A DNA stretch of 64,000 nt from Phytophthora quininea (taxonomy: Eukaryota > Oomycota > Peronosporomycetes > Peronosporales > Peronosporaceae). Made by a program: the position numbers and the translations under genes. The notes below the pieces were generated by a model that saw nothing but the letters and a program-made list of their open reading frames with translations, made no database searches and was not told where the DNA came from. Below are positions 20,228 through 31,484 of the stretch, piece after piece. Where the stretch lies: contig JAAVTG010000607.1 of NCBI GenBank assembly GCA_011947345.1, positions 62,001-126,000 of the forward strand, written 5' to 3'. Position 1 is the first letter of the stretch. The number at the start of each line of letters is the position of its first letter.

Positions 20228-21830
20228 TGTGACGATGTGAATTGTGTTTTTCTATGGATCGCGCTGTGGAGAGTTTACATATGGAGTTTATTATGGAGCT
20301 AGTGTTGGATATTACGTTCAAGAGATGAAGAGGTGTGCGATAAAACGTGTCGCTTGGGAGAAGGCGGGGTGTGCTGTCTTACCAAGGATGGGCCCTCAAG
20401 ACCAGGAAGTGCGCCCAAGAAAATGTGTTCTTGAAAGGCACGCCCAAGAAATGGCGTGTCCTTGAGATGCACGTTGAAGGGATCTCCGCTCTTGGAATGT
20501 ACGCCCAAGGGCACATTGCTTTGAGCGTGAGTGCACGTTACGTCCTAGTCACCCCTCGTCCTTAAACGGGTCGCCAAGAACCAAGGTATAAATTGCCACA
20601 GTGAAAGGTATTCCTGTGTGCAACCCGTCTCTCCTTGGCTAACCTCACGATGTGTGAGGCAAGGACCTGTAAATCCCAAGCTGCCCAAGTGACCCAAGAA
20701 GCACGGCTGCCGCCCAAGACCCAAGAAGTTCTTGGATGAACATTCCAAGGGTATATTTCTTGGGCGGCCATTTCTTCGATGGAGATTCTCTTGGATGGAG
20801 ATTTCTTCGATGGAGATTCTCTCTTGGACGTGGATTCTGACACTTAGCGAGAATTCGCATTCACCATGGACCCAGTGGTTTGTACCGAGAATGTTTACGC
20901 CACAGATGATTTGAAGAGCGACGAACCCACGATAAGTGGCCGTCATCAAGTCAAGCATACTAAGATCAAGACTAATTCGTATCCTAATGACTGCACCCAA
21001 GATCTGCGGAAGAGCTGCAGATCTACTAGCTGTAAGAGATTTCAATCAGAGAGTTCTTTTGCCCTGTACTGCACAAGCACCAGTCGGTGCTCTTTGCGTG
21101 TTAGTGCTAGGTGACCTGCTGCTCCCCACCTGTTTGATAAGTCCAATTGGGAGGGGATTCTAGGTGCCCCGACCATTTCGTTTACTAGTTGGGCGTCTGT
21201 CTTGCAGGCCAACCCATTTCATATTAAAACTACGCTCAAGCGGCTGGATAGCAGTCGCCGCTTGAGTTTGCTTTGAGACTGCGTCTTACAACGTTCTGTA
21301 TTGGGATTTGTATTGACTGATCTGTGTGTTCCTTCGATTGAAGGTGGTGCGCGTTCGCTGAACCAAGTCCAAGACTTTCCAGGTGTCTTGGGCGTTGGAT
21401 TGAACCTGGTGTGAGACCCCCGACCAAGGGTCTATAAGAATAAGTGTCGGCTGTATATTTGCATAAGGATCTCTCTGTATATTGATTATCTGTGGTTGCT
21501 AGTTCTTCTTGAACTTGCAGTCCAAGAACCCCGTCTCTTCAACTGCCGCCCAAGAAAAGTGGGCTGCAGGGGAACGAATTGTGGGCAAACTAATCCATCT
21601 AACACTCTTTTGTGTCTTTGACTGTGAAAGGCCATCCGGTAGATTAAACGCGGAATCCAAGGGTCGAACCTATAGGGATTCACGAGGTGCACACGCCAAT
21701 CCTTCGACGGCAGTTCCAAGAACCGCCGCTGAAGGAGTTCACAACTGATCTCGGTTCGCCAAGATCCTGGCCACGTTGCCACAGCTCGCGCTGTGCAACA
21801 ACCACCCCTGGACGGAAAACATCACCAGAG
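20228..21830. repeat. Nested insertion of CCAAGAA-rich repetitive DNA inside the Crypton gene
   Basis: The recombinase reading frame resumes exactly at an Asn-Ser-Gly triplet on both sides, showing about 1.6 kb was inserted there. The insert has no coding potential recognised and is packed with CCAAGAA / TTCTTGG motifs. Flanking ACTGTT and AGAGTT may be a decayed target duplication. It may derive from a retrotransposon long terminal repeat, but no protein evidence supports that. Confidence 0.5.
20400..20530 (+). repeat. 30-bp tandem repeat, about four units
   Basis: CGCCCAAGA-type unit starts recur at 20412, 20441, 20472 and 20502 (spacing 29, 31, 30 bp). A related but different array of GATGGAGATTTCTT-like units lies at about 20770-20830. 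Confidence 0.6.
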
Positions 21831-22368
21831 TTCCGCCACATCATCTTATGTAGTAGAAATGCTTCAAAATGGGTAGGCGTAAATACAGACACGTTAATAC
21901 TACCATCATCTTCAAAAAAGAAGCTGGCAATTCTTGAGTTTCTCGAATCCATTTGCTAATGCCGTTGATATAGCTGCGGTAGGCCTTCTTGGTACTGAAA
22001 GCGGTGCAAGCTCCTCGAACTTGGTCAGCATTGAGGTGACCGGGCACCGGCGTCGCCAGCGAGGCGTCAGTTCTTGTAGGTCGCCCTGGAGAAGTGGAGG
22101 AGTCGTCGCGGTTGGCCATACGGACGGAGGGGAGGGAGGGGGTCTTGGACTGAGACAACATTGTTTTTACAGTAATTTAAGCCAATCAAAGTCAAAATAT
22201 TATTGTAACGAGCTTGGCTTACGTTTTCTTGTTAAATCTCGTTGACGGGGTTGCAGTTTGATTGGCTCACTAGCTGCCACTGACAAAATCTATTTTGTGA
22301 AATCATAGTGGATTTTGGTTACGCAGGCATGTATTTACTTATAGTGGTGTTACCAGAGTTGGAGAATG

Positions 22369-23020
22369 CAATTTGACAGGAGCTCTCCTCTTACGATGAC
22401 AAATCCAGGCTCGACACGGAGATAACATCTTCAATCGACGACCTTCACCCCCTGGCCAAACCACAAACCACAGTTCACGGAAATCAAACCCGAATCCAAC
22501 GTGGACAGTGTCCGCGCTCTTCTGGACTATTCAATTGACGTGGTGTTTATCGACTCGTATACCATGTTTTCCAAACTCGTGGTGTGTTTTTATCTGGCGC
22601 ACTTTAGATGTACTGTCGAGTGCGAGCCACGCTGCCTTCAAACGACTTGCCAAGCACGCACAACTCTGGGCCGGGTCGTTGCAAACCCGTCGATGCATGC
22701 AAACCCGGGTCCTGGATTTTTGACCGGTCTGGACTATGTCGGCATGTCGCGGGTGGGTGGGTTTGAAAATCCAGTAACAACCCGGCCTGCGCAGCGTGCT
22801 CACTCCAGAATTCGCTTCCAGCCGCTCAAGTGTCCAAGCCCAAGCCAGTCTCTTCCCAACGGTCTACGTCTCGCCCCGTCATCCCCGTCGCTGCGATAGT
22901 CATCGCCGAGTTTGATAGTAGGCTTCGAGATCGTTAGCGTTGGTTCAAAGAGTTGAATAGTCAAGACCCCGTGCCCCCGACTTCAGTGCGTGCGTTGTGA
23001 CTCCTCTTGCTACTACATCG
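22369..23020. other. Upstream of Nup98-like gene, unassigned short frames
   Basis: About 650 bp without a recognised gene. One frame (around 22500-22590) reads VRALLDYSIDVVFIDSYTMF before a GTGTGT splice-like donor and could be an exon of something unidentified. The same sequence is in the right arm. Confidence 0.3.
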
Positions 23021-25262
23021 ATGGACTTCTCTGCCCCGTCGAAGGAGCCTGTCCAGGGTTCTGCTTCAGTACTAGCCATTGCACCACTGCCAAGCCCGGT
23101 AGCAATCCCTTTACAGGACCTGGCAACCGCGAAGCACATGACGACCCCGCCGATCCGTTCGGCCGAGTCACGAGTACGCCCATGTGCTTCGCCCGGAACG
23201 GAGGCCTCGCTGCGGTACCGCTGAGATCACAACCGTTGCGCTCGACATTCGAGAGGGACCCACCGCCGCCAGCCTTCTCGTTCAGCTCGAACACGACGGA
23301 TCGGCCGCTCTTTGGAGAGTCGACCCGGCAGGCTCCGCAGTCGCTGTTTGGCGTCCCACCCGAGGGGCGTCCGCCGCTGTTTGGGCGGTCGACACCAACA
23401 CCGAAGCCGCTGTTTGGTACCAGCAGCTCGAGTGGGCTGTTCTGCAGCGCTGACAACACTGTGAAGTTTCGCTGCCAGGCTGGTCACAGCGCAGCGAACA
23501 CTAGCTTCGGGTCCAGCAGCTTTGGTTTGACCGCTGCCAGCGAGGAGATCAGGCCTGCCAAGAACCCGTTCGCTGCCAGCAGGCATGGAGCGTCAGGGTC
23601 GGCCTTTGGTAGCGTTCCGAGGACGGTGTTCGGGCCTGGCAATTCCAACGCGAAGCCCAGCTCGTCGGCGCAGAATCCATTGGCAATCCCGACAGCAAAT
23701 CCATTTGCCAAGCAAAAAGCGGCACTTGGTGGCGCCCCGCAAGCAGGAAACCCCTTCACGAAGCCGCTGTTCGGACAATCTTCATCAGACTCATTCGCGA
23801 AGCCTGCGTTTGCGGACCTGACCGCGAATCCGTTTGCCGCGAAGGTGGGGAAAGCGACTTCAACCGCTACGGTGAATCCGTTCGCGTCGACGGTAACAAC
23901 AACGTCGAATTGGGGGAGCCACAAGCCGTTCGTGCCACACAGCGGCAGCCAGTCGTCACCTCGGTCGGCAAGTGACCAAGCGGACCGCAGCGCTCGGCCT
24001 CAGTCCACTTTCGGGTCGAGTTTCAAGTCGACGGGCTTCAAGTTCCGCTCCGTGGTGAACACTGACGAAGCTTTCGGTTCGTGCAGACGCGTCGACGGGG
24101 ATGCAAAATCGCCTGCAGTTGGCCTCCCGTGCCGCTCCTGGGCCGCCAAGCCAAATCCGCCGCAGACAAATTCGGTGTGGGCGTCTTGGTTTGAACAGAA
24201 AAATTCACCGCAAGCAAGCGCTGCCAGCTCTTCGTCGACACCAAGTGCGTCGTCGCATGCAGCATCGAGCTCGTCTTCCGGTTCCACCTCCACGATGGCA
24301 GACGAAGACTCGACACCTCCGACGCTAGTAGCATCCCCGGACGTGAACCCCTACGGCTCGGATTCCTGCGGCGATGGTCTGCTAGAGAAACAGATGAAGA
24401 CAATTGCGAGCAACCCGACGCCCTCCCCAGTGCTCAAGGTGCTCGAGTCGGACCCGCAGCGAGGTTCCGTTTTCCCACTTGGACGTCCATCGGTGAGATT
24501 TGCTGCTCGGCTGGGTTTGGCTAGACAGCCTCTGCAACTACACCCGTCGAGACCGATGCCATCTCGATTCCCCAGCCACCGACAGTCGACAATGACACGG
24601 AGAGCCGTGCGGATGAAGTCCCCGCAAGCAGATATGTTTTGTTTCTCCAGCGCTTTCTCCCGACTCGCCGTGTCAAAGCGGTTCTTGAAGACGCCAAGCG
24701 CCGAACGCATAAAGCCCAGCTCAAGCAGCGACGCCGAAGTTGAAGCTGCAATTCCTATCGCCGCGGACGTCGGCAAGAAAGCAGTCTCTGGTGGGCAGGC
24801 GTGCCAGAACGAAGAGCAAGATGAGACCGAGTCGGATGGTCCGTCGTCTGCCTCGCCCACGCTTGTCAATGACGAGTATTTCACGGTGCCTTCTATCCGT
24901 GATCTCCGCCAACTCGGCGATGACGAGCTGTCGCGCGTGGATAACTTCGTGGTCGGGCGTCACGGCTGCGGGATGCTTTGCTTCGTCGGCGCGACCGACG
25001 TTCGCGGCTTGAAGCTGGACGACATCGTCTCTTTCTCCCGAGGAAAGGTGGTGGTGTATCCCAACGACGACGCCAGACCGGCAGTCGGTCACGAGCTGAA
25101 TAAGCCTGCCATCGTCCACCTCGAAGGCCTCGCCCCCGACGAGCACGAAGCGCACGAGGCCTTTCTGGGTCGGCTCGAGAAACACACCGAGTCCGTCGGC
25201 GCCAAGTTTTGGGGTATGATGAGGACGTGAAAGGTGGCGTGTGGCGCTTTCGTGTCGAGCAT
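23021..25262 (+). pseudogene. Nup98-like FG nucleoporin, left copy, frame breaks at both ends
   Basis: Seen: a 740-residue frame with many FG, FA and NPF-type repeats (LFG, NPFA, KPLFG) in the first 400 residues, then a Ser-rich linker, then a C-terminal domain: YFTVPSIRDLRQL, VGRHGCGMLCF, LDDIVSFSRGKVVVYPNDD, as in the Nup98 autoproteolytic domain. Known: Nup98 lines the nuclear pore; FG repeats form the permeability barrier and the C-terminal domain anchors it. Breaks: one G missing soon after the likely start MDFSAPSKE (23021), and one T missing at GCCAAGTTTTGGGG (25200), which replaces the last 23 residues of the domain with GMMRT. The right copy is intact at this end but broken elsewhere. 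Confidence 0.7.
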
Positions 25263-25594
25263 TTTAATTTCCATGAGCGTTGTATATGCATAACAATTCA
25301 ATCTGAGCGACTATGAGCACTGCGGATCACGAGACTCGGTTGTACAGCGGCACCTGCACTCAATTGGCGCATGACGTGGGTTTTATCGGCTCGAATGCCC
25401 TATTCTCAAACCCGTAGTGTAATGTATCTGCTGCACGACCGAGCTGGTTTGAGCGGACTGCGATGAGGTTTCTTGGAGCAAGTTGCCTTCAACTTCAGGT
25501 GCACGATTTGCCAATCTTCGGTCTGTATTTACACATCTAGCCCCAATACAACTCCCTAAGATCTAGCTTTGAATGGCATTTTGCCAATCAACCG

Positions 25595-26871
25595 ATGGCC
25601 CCACAAACCGAGAGCGCCGCGATGACAACTCCATCCGACGAGACTGCGCCCACTTCGCTTCGCACGGATGAGGCCTCGTCCGACGAGCTCCTACAGCACG
25701 AGGGCACCACCGTCTTCGCTGGGTCACCAGCTTTGACACACCGCTACTCGCTCACCCTCAAGAACGGGAAGCTCCGCATCTGGCTCGAGAACTGCGAGAC
25801 CAAAGAGCAATGGTCCAGAATTCCGGAATTCCAGATAGAGCAGGCATACGACATCGCGCCTACTAAAATCGACGCTATCTTTTTCTTCTGCAGGTGCACG
25901 ACAGAGCTGAGCTTGGGGAGTACGTGGACACGTCCAACTCAGTCCCAAACGCCTGTGCAGCAGACTACGTCGAGGTGCTGTCAAAAACCCATTTATTTCG
26001 TGATGTTGGTAGGGTTTACGTTATACATCAACTTTGGTTGTAGTGTTTTCGGGAACTACTGGACGGCGGTGGTGACGAAGTGGACGAGTTCGACGACGAG
26101 GAGGAGGATATCCCCAACACCTTTGAGCGTCTTCAGGATGGCGTGTTCCAACTGAAAATGGAGATGGAGGTGCAAGTGTTGAAAACGACGCGGGTGGCCA
26201 AGTACTCGTTCGTCTTTGAACCGATCTCGGTGGAGAAAATCGACGTGTTGGAGTCCAAGCTGAGGGACTTGAAAGGAGAGCTCGACGAGCTTCGCGTCGA
26301 TGGCTTTGAGGCTTATTTGAAGGAGAGAATGGCGATGAAAGAACTTGGAGATGACGTATTAAAACTTCAACAAAAGGTGGAGAAACGTGAAACTGTGATC
26401 ACAGAGCAGAATAGAATGATCCAGACCCTCTCCAATGAGGTGGAGAAACTTCGACAGGAACTGGACAAACGCAACACCGACATGACAAGCCTGCAGGCGA
26501 TGGTGAAAACGGATAGACGGGATCTTAACTGTTGTAAGATGGAGATGGCTCTCCTGCAGATTCAAATCCAGAGTCTTCAACAAGAACTGAGGAACCGTGG
26601 GGATCAGGTGGTGAAGCTTCAAGACGCCGTTCAGTTGGAACGAAATGAGCGAACGACGGACATCCTGAACCTCAAGAAAGAAGTGAAAGATCTCCACGAG
26701 ACCGTAGACAGACGGGGAAAGCGCCTTCGAGAGCTACAGGATAAAATGAAGTTGACGGGCTACGTTAACACTCCTCGGAGTGTGTATCTGACGACCAAAG
26801 AGACCCAGCCACAGAGCCACCTCGACCGATCAGGTGCTTCATTCACGTCGACTGCGAGTTCGTCAAATTGA
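25595..26871 (+). CDS. HCJ family copy 5: head plus long coiled coil, no jelly-roll
   Basis: Seen: exon 1 25595-25812 ends TKEQ(W); exon 2 25894-25974; exon 3 from about 26043 (CFRELLDGGGDEVDEFDDEEED) to 26871. Coil entry VEKIDVLESKLRDLKGEL is followed by about 190 residues of heptad-rich coiled coil and a Ser/Thr-rich tail, replacing the beta domain of other members. Exon 2 is 81 nt instead of the usual 82, which puts exon 3 out of frame; the same deletion is in copy 6. A product could start at the internal ATG 26080 (MDEFDDEEED). Near identity to copy 6 stops at 26302, in the middle of exon 3. Confidence 0.6.
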
Positions 26872-27042
26872 GCGCACTCAACCTCCACCGGAAATATCCG
26901 ACATGTGATGAATTGTTGTACGTTCAAGTCGGTAATTCCGACAAAAAATATATTTTGGCTTGTTAATGCCATCGACGCTACCATCTTCCAACACTACAAT
27001 ACCGAGCACGCACCGGACGTTCAAGTCACTATAGCGTGGGAG

Positions 27043-28258
27043 CTACTCACCCAGTCGGACAAGCGTCAGGTAGCTCGTCGAGCTAAGGTTGGCGTTGCAC
27101 AGGACACTAATGCTGTCCTGTTTTTCGAAGCGAATGATGCAGGTCAGTGACGAGGAACTACTGTTGCCTTGCTCAAAGCCACAATGCGCCGATTGAAGGC
27201 ACTTGTCGCCTTTCATCAGCTGAACAACCGAGTTGTAGCCGCTTGCTTTGTAGTTTGCTAGCACCGTTACCTGATAGGTGCCGGGCATCGTCGCCTGAAT
27301 GACTGAGGTCGCATTATAAGCAAACCCACGCCCAGTGCTTAGCCAAATCAATGCATCGCCCTTCTTGGTCGTGGCTTGGGCTTGAATAACCACATGACCG
27401 TTATTGGCCGCGTCACAAGCCGTACGAAGCGACATCACTGTGCTCTCCAGTTTCGCAATCACTGCTTCCCGCTCCTGCACATCCATCTGAAGCTTCGCCA
27501 CATCCACACGAAGTCCTTCAATCGCTTTGTTGTGCTCAGCATAAGCTTCAGCTTCATCGACGCGAAGCTCGTCGAGCTCTCCTTTCAAGTCCCTCAGCTT
27601 GGACTCCAACACGTCGATTTTCTCCACCGAGATCGGTTCAAAGACGAACGAGTACTTGGCCACCCGCGTCGTTTTCAACACTTGCACCTCCATCTCCATT
27701 TTCAGTTGGAACACGCCATCCTGAAGACGCTCAAAGGTGTTGGGGATATCCTCCTCCTCGTCGTCGAACTCGTCCACTTCGTCACCACCGCCGTCCAGTA
27801 GTTCCCGAAAACACTACAACCAAAGTTGATGTATAACGTAAACCCTACCAACATCACGAAATAAATGGGTTTTGACAGCACCTCGACGTAGTCTGCTGCA
27901 CAGGCGTTTGGGACTGAGTTGGTCGTGTCCACGTACTCCCCAAGCTCAGCTCTGTCGTGCACCTGCAGAAGAAAAGAGCGTCAATTTTAGTAGGCGCGAT
28001 GTCGTATGCCTGCTCTATCTGGAATTCCGGGATTCTGGACCATTGCTCTTTGGTCTCGCAGTTCTCGAGCCAGATGCGGAGCTTCCCGTTCTTGAGGGTG
28101 AGCGAGTAGCGGTGTGTCAAAGCTGGTGACCCAGCGAAGACGGTGGTGCCCTCGTGCTGTAGGAGCTCGTCGGACGAGGCCTCGTCCGTGCGAAGCGAAG
28201 TGGGCGCAGTCTCGTCGGATGGAGTTGTCATCGCGGCGCTCTCGGTTTGTGGGGCCAT
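27043..28258 (-). CDS. HCJ family copy 6: head, coil, jelly-roll
   Basis: Seen: inverted partner of copy 5 up to residue DELRVD, then its own sequence: short coil (AIEGLRVDVAKLQ) and the C-terminal beta domain with PGTYQVTVLANYKASGY, three Cys, and STSYLTLVRLGE at the stop 27043. It has the same 81-nt exon 2 and therefore the same frame problem as copy 5. The two genes are tail-to-tail with only 171 bp between stops, straddling the palindrome centre. The 3' halves are clearly homologous to the family, not to each other at the near-identical level, so they were separate paralogues before the arms became identical. Confidence 0.6.
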
Positions 28259-28585
28259 CGGTTGATTGGCAAAATGCCATTCAAAGCTAGATCTTAGGGA
28301 GTTGTATTGGGGCTAGATGTGTAAATACAGACCGAAGATTGGCAAATCGTGCACCTGAAGTTGAAGGCAACTTGCTCCAAGAAACCTCATCGCAGTCCGC
28401 TCAAACCAGCTCGGTCGTGCAGCAGATACATTACACTACGGGTTTGAGAATAGGGCATTCGAGCCGATAAAACCCACGTCATGCGCCAATTGAGTGCAGG
28501 TGCCGCTGTACAACCGAGTCTCGTGATCCGCAGTGCTCATAGTCGTTCAGATTGAATTGTTATGCATATACAACGCTCATGGAAA

Positions 28586-30831
28586 TTAAAAGTGCTCGAC
28601 ACGAAAGCGCCACACACCACCTTTCACGTCCTCATCATACCCCAAAAACTTGGCGCCGACGGACTCGGTGTGTTTCTCGAGCCGACCCAGAAAGGCCTCG
28701 TGCGCTTCGTGCTCGTCGGGGGCGAGGCCTTCGAGGTGGACGATGGCAGGCTTATTCAGCTCGTGACCGACTGCCGGTCTGGCGTCGTCGTTGGGATACA
28801 CCACCACCTTTCCTCGGGAGAAAGAGACGATGTCGTCCAGCTTCAAGCCGCGAACGTCGGTCGCGCCGACGAAGCAAAGCATCCCGCAGCCGTGACGCCC
28901 GACCACGAAGTTATCCACGCGCGACAGCTCGTCATCGCCGAGTTGGCGGAGATCACGGATAGAAGGCACCGTGAAATACTCGTCATTGACAAGCGTGGGC
29001 GAGGCAGACGACGGACCATCCGACTCGGTCTCATCTTGCTCTTCGTTCTGGCACGCCTGCCCACCAGAGACTGCTTTCTTGCCGACGTCCGCGGCGATAG
29101 GAATTGCAGCTTCAACTTCGGCGTCGCTGCTTGAGCTGGGCTTTATGCGTTCGGCGCTTGGCGTCTTCAAGAACCGCTTTGACACGGCGAGTCGGGAGAA
29201 AGCGCTGGAGAAACAAAACATATCTGCTTGCGGGGACTTCATCCGCACGACTCTCCGTGTCATTGTCGACTGTCGGTGGCTGGGGAATCGAGATGGCACC
29301 GGTCTCGACGGGTGTAGTTGCAGAGGCTGTCTAGCCAAACCCAGCCGAGCAGCAAATCTCACCCATGGACGTCCAAGTGGGAAAACGGAACCTCGCTGCG
29401 CGTCCGACTCGAGCACCTTGAGCACTGGGGAGGGCGTCGGGTTGCTCGCAATTGTCTTCATCTGCCGCTCTAGCAGACCATCGCCGCAAGAATCCGAGCC
29501 GTAGGGGTTCACGTCCGGGGATGCTACTAGCGTCGGAGATGTCGAGTCTTCGTCTGTCATCGTGGAGGTGGAACCGGAAGACGAGCTCGATGCTGCATGC
29601 GACGACGCACTTGGTGTCGACGAAGAGCTGGCAGCGCTTGCTTGCGGTGAATTTTTCTGTTCAAACCAAGACGCCCACACCGAATTTGCCTGCGGCGGAT
29701 TTGGCTTGGCGGCCCAGGAGCGGCACGGGAGGCCAACTGCAGGCGATTTTGCACCCCGTCGACGCGTCTGCACGAACCGAAAGCTTCGTCAGTGTTCACC
29801 ACGGAGCGGAACTTGAAGCCCGTCGACTTGAAACTCGACCCGAAAGTGGACTGAGGCCGAGCGCTGCGGTCCGCTTGATCACTTGCCGACCGAGGTGACG
29901 ACTGGCTGCCGCTGTATGGCACGAACGGCTTGTGGCTCCCCCAATTCGACGTTGTTGTTACCGTCGACGCGAACGGATTCACCGTAGCGGTTGAAGTCGC
30001 TTTCATCACCTTCGCAGCGAACGGATTCGCGGTCAGGCCCGCAAACGCAGGCTTCGCGAATGAGTTTGATGAAGATTGTCCGAACAGCGGCTTCGTGAAG
30101 GGGTTTCCTGCTTGCGGAGCGCCACCAAATACCGCTTTTTGCTTGGCAAATGGATTTGCTGTCGGGTTTGCCAATGGATTCTGCGCCGACGAGCTGGGCT
30201 TCGCGTTGGAATTGCCAGGCCCGAACACCGTCCTCGGAACGCTACCAAAGGCCGACCTTGACGCTCTATGTCTGCTGGCAGCAAACGGGTTCTTGGCAGG
30301 CCTGATCTCCTCGCTGGCAGCGGTCAAACCAAAGCTGTTGGACCCGAAGCTAGTGTTCGCTGCGCTGTGACCAGCCTGGCAGCGAAACTTCACAGTGTTG
30401 TCAGCGCTGCAGAACAGCCCCTCGAGCTGCTGGTGCCAAACAGCGGCTTCGGTGTTGGTGTCGACCGCCCAAACAGCGGCGGACGCCCCTCGGGTGGGAC
30501 GCCAAACAGCGACTGCGGAGCCTGCCGGGTCGACTCTCCAAAGAGCGGCCGATCCGTCGTGTTCGAGCTGAACGAGAAGGCTGGCGGCGGTGGGTCCCTC
30601 TCGAATGTCGAGCGCAACGGTTGGGGTCTCAGCGGTACCGCAGCGAGGCCTCCGTTCCGGGCGAAGCACATGGGCGTACTCGTGACTCGGCCGAACGGAT
30701 CGGCGGGGTCGTCATGTGCTTCGCGGTTGCCAGGTTCTGTAATGGGATTGACCGGGCTTGGCAGTGGCGCAATGGCTAGTACTGAAGCAGAACCCCTGGA
30801 CAAGCTCCTTCGACGGGGCAGAGAAGTCCAT
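28586..30831 (-). pseudogene. Nup98-like FG nucleoporin, right copy, intact C-terminal domain
   Basis: Seen: reading from ATG 30831, the frame is lost by a 2-nt deletion shortly after KPG, again near 30420 (one T lost at the TSSS-GLF junction) and near 29755 (one A lost). From about 29755 to the stop at 28586 it is open and encodes the complete C-terminal domain, ending VWRFRVEHF and then TAA. Known: Nup98 precursors are cut between Phe and Ser of an H-F-S motif; here the protein simply ends at HF, so no cut is needed. The FG-repeat part matches the left copy closely. Neither copy is free of breaks, but their breaks are at different places. Confidence 0.7.
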
Positions 30832-31480
30832 CGATGTAGTAGCAAGAGGAGTCACAACGCACGCACTGAAGTCGGGGGCACGGGGTCTTGACTATTCAAC
30901 TCTTTGAACCAACGCTAACGATCTCAAGCCTACTATCAAACTCGGCGATGACTATCGCAGCGACGGGGATGACGGGGCGAGACGTAGACCGTTGGGAAGA
31001 GACTGGCTTGGGCTTGGACACTTGAGCGGCTGGAAGCGAATTCCGGAGTGAGCACGCTGCGCAGGCCGGGTTGTTACTGGATTTTCAAACCCACCCACCC
31101 GCGACATGTCGACATAGTCCAGCCCGGTCAAAAATCCAGGACCCGGGTTTGCATGCATCGACGGGTTTGGCAACGACCCGGCCCAGAGACGCGGAGGGGC
31201 AAGTCGTTTGAAGGCAGCGTGGCTCGCACTCGACAGTACATCTAAAGTGCGCCAGATAAAAACACACCACGAGTTTGGAAAAACATGGTATACGAGTCGA
31301 TAAACACCACGTCAATTGAATAGCCCAGAAGAACGCGGACACTGTCCACGTTGGATTCGGGTTTGATTTCCGTGATCTGTGGTTTGTGGTTTGGCCAGGG
31401 GTGAAGGTCGTCGATTGAAGATGTTATCTCCGTGTCGAGCCCGGATTTGTCATCGTAAGAGGAGAGCTCCTGTCAAATTC

Positions 31481-31484
31481 CATT
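31481..31484. other. Empty Crypton target site
   Basis: The CATT (AATG on the other strand) here is the single uninterrupted copy of the 4-bp sequence that flanks the Crypton in the left arm. It gives the pre-insertion state of the locus. Confidence 0.8.

Larger units (their letters stand above)
18348..22161 (-). pseudogene. Crypton tyrosine recombinase, interrupted
   Basis: Seen, in protein order: N-terminal core-binding part at 22161-21841 (FSTKKAYRSYINGISKWIRE); after a one-base shift, FTPTHFEAFLLHKMMWRNSG ending near 21835; then a 1.6-kb insertion; then NSGAIKVSTLSGYRSALKDV from 20227. The catalytic part has the HxxR box in THSIRKGVATYA, then CGWSLGGVQDRFF; a one-base deletion in a T run near 19510 shifts the frame to RYEAAGDQYLGRVVAG, whose Tyr is the likely nucleophile. 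A C-terminal DNA-binding-like part contains VWRLWWLDNQAAGYPPFRTL. Known: Cryptons move by tyrosine-recombinase chemistry through a circular intermediate. This copy is inactive as written. Confidence 0.8.
18094..22368 (-). mobile_element. Crypton (tyrosine recombinase) element, 4.3 kb, with 4-bp flanking repeat
   Basis: Seen: the palindrome arms are collinear except for this insertion. The uninterrupted arm reads ATCAAATGGAATTTGACAGG; here the sequence reads ATCAAATG, then 4,275 bp ending in AATG, then CAATTTGACAGG. The 4-bp AATG repeats (18090-18093 and 22365-22368) fit the short direct repeats made by Cryptons. The single gene inside (minus strand, 22161-18348) is a tyrosine recombinase, and no clear terminal inverted repeat is visible, as expected for this class. 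About 1.6 kb of the length is a later nested insertion, so the original element was near 2.7 kb. Confidence 0.8.
22369..26302 (+). repeat. Large palindrome, left arm, inner part
   Basis: Inverted match to 27555-31484. Near identity ends sharply at 26302/27555, inside exon 3 of the HCJ genes, beyond which the two genes are only distantly similar. Confidence 0.9.

Noticed and set aside
20400..20830. CRISPR-like regularly spaced repeats
   Set aside because: Spacing is about 30 bp with degenerate contiguous units, no distinct spacers, and the genome is eukaryotic.
20228..21830. Large intron in the Crypton gene
   Set aside because: At 1.6 kb it is far longer than the roughly 45-80 nt introns elsewhere in the window, and consensus GT-AG edges at the codon triplet are not seen.
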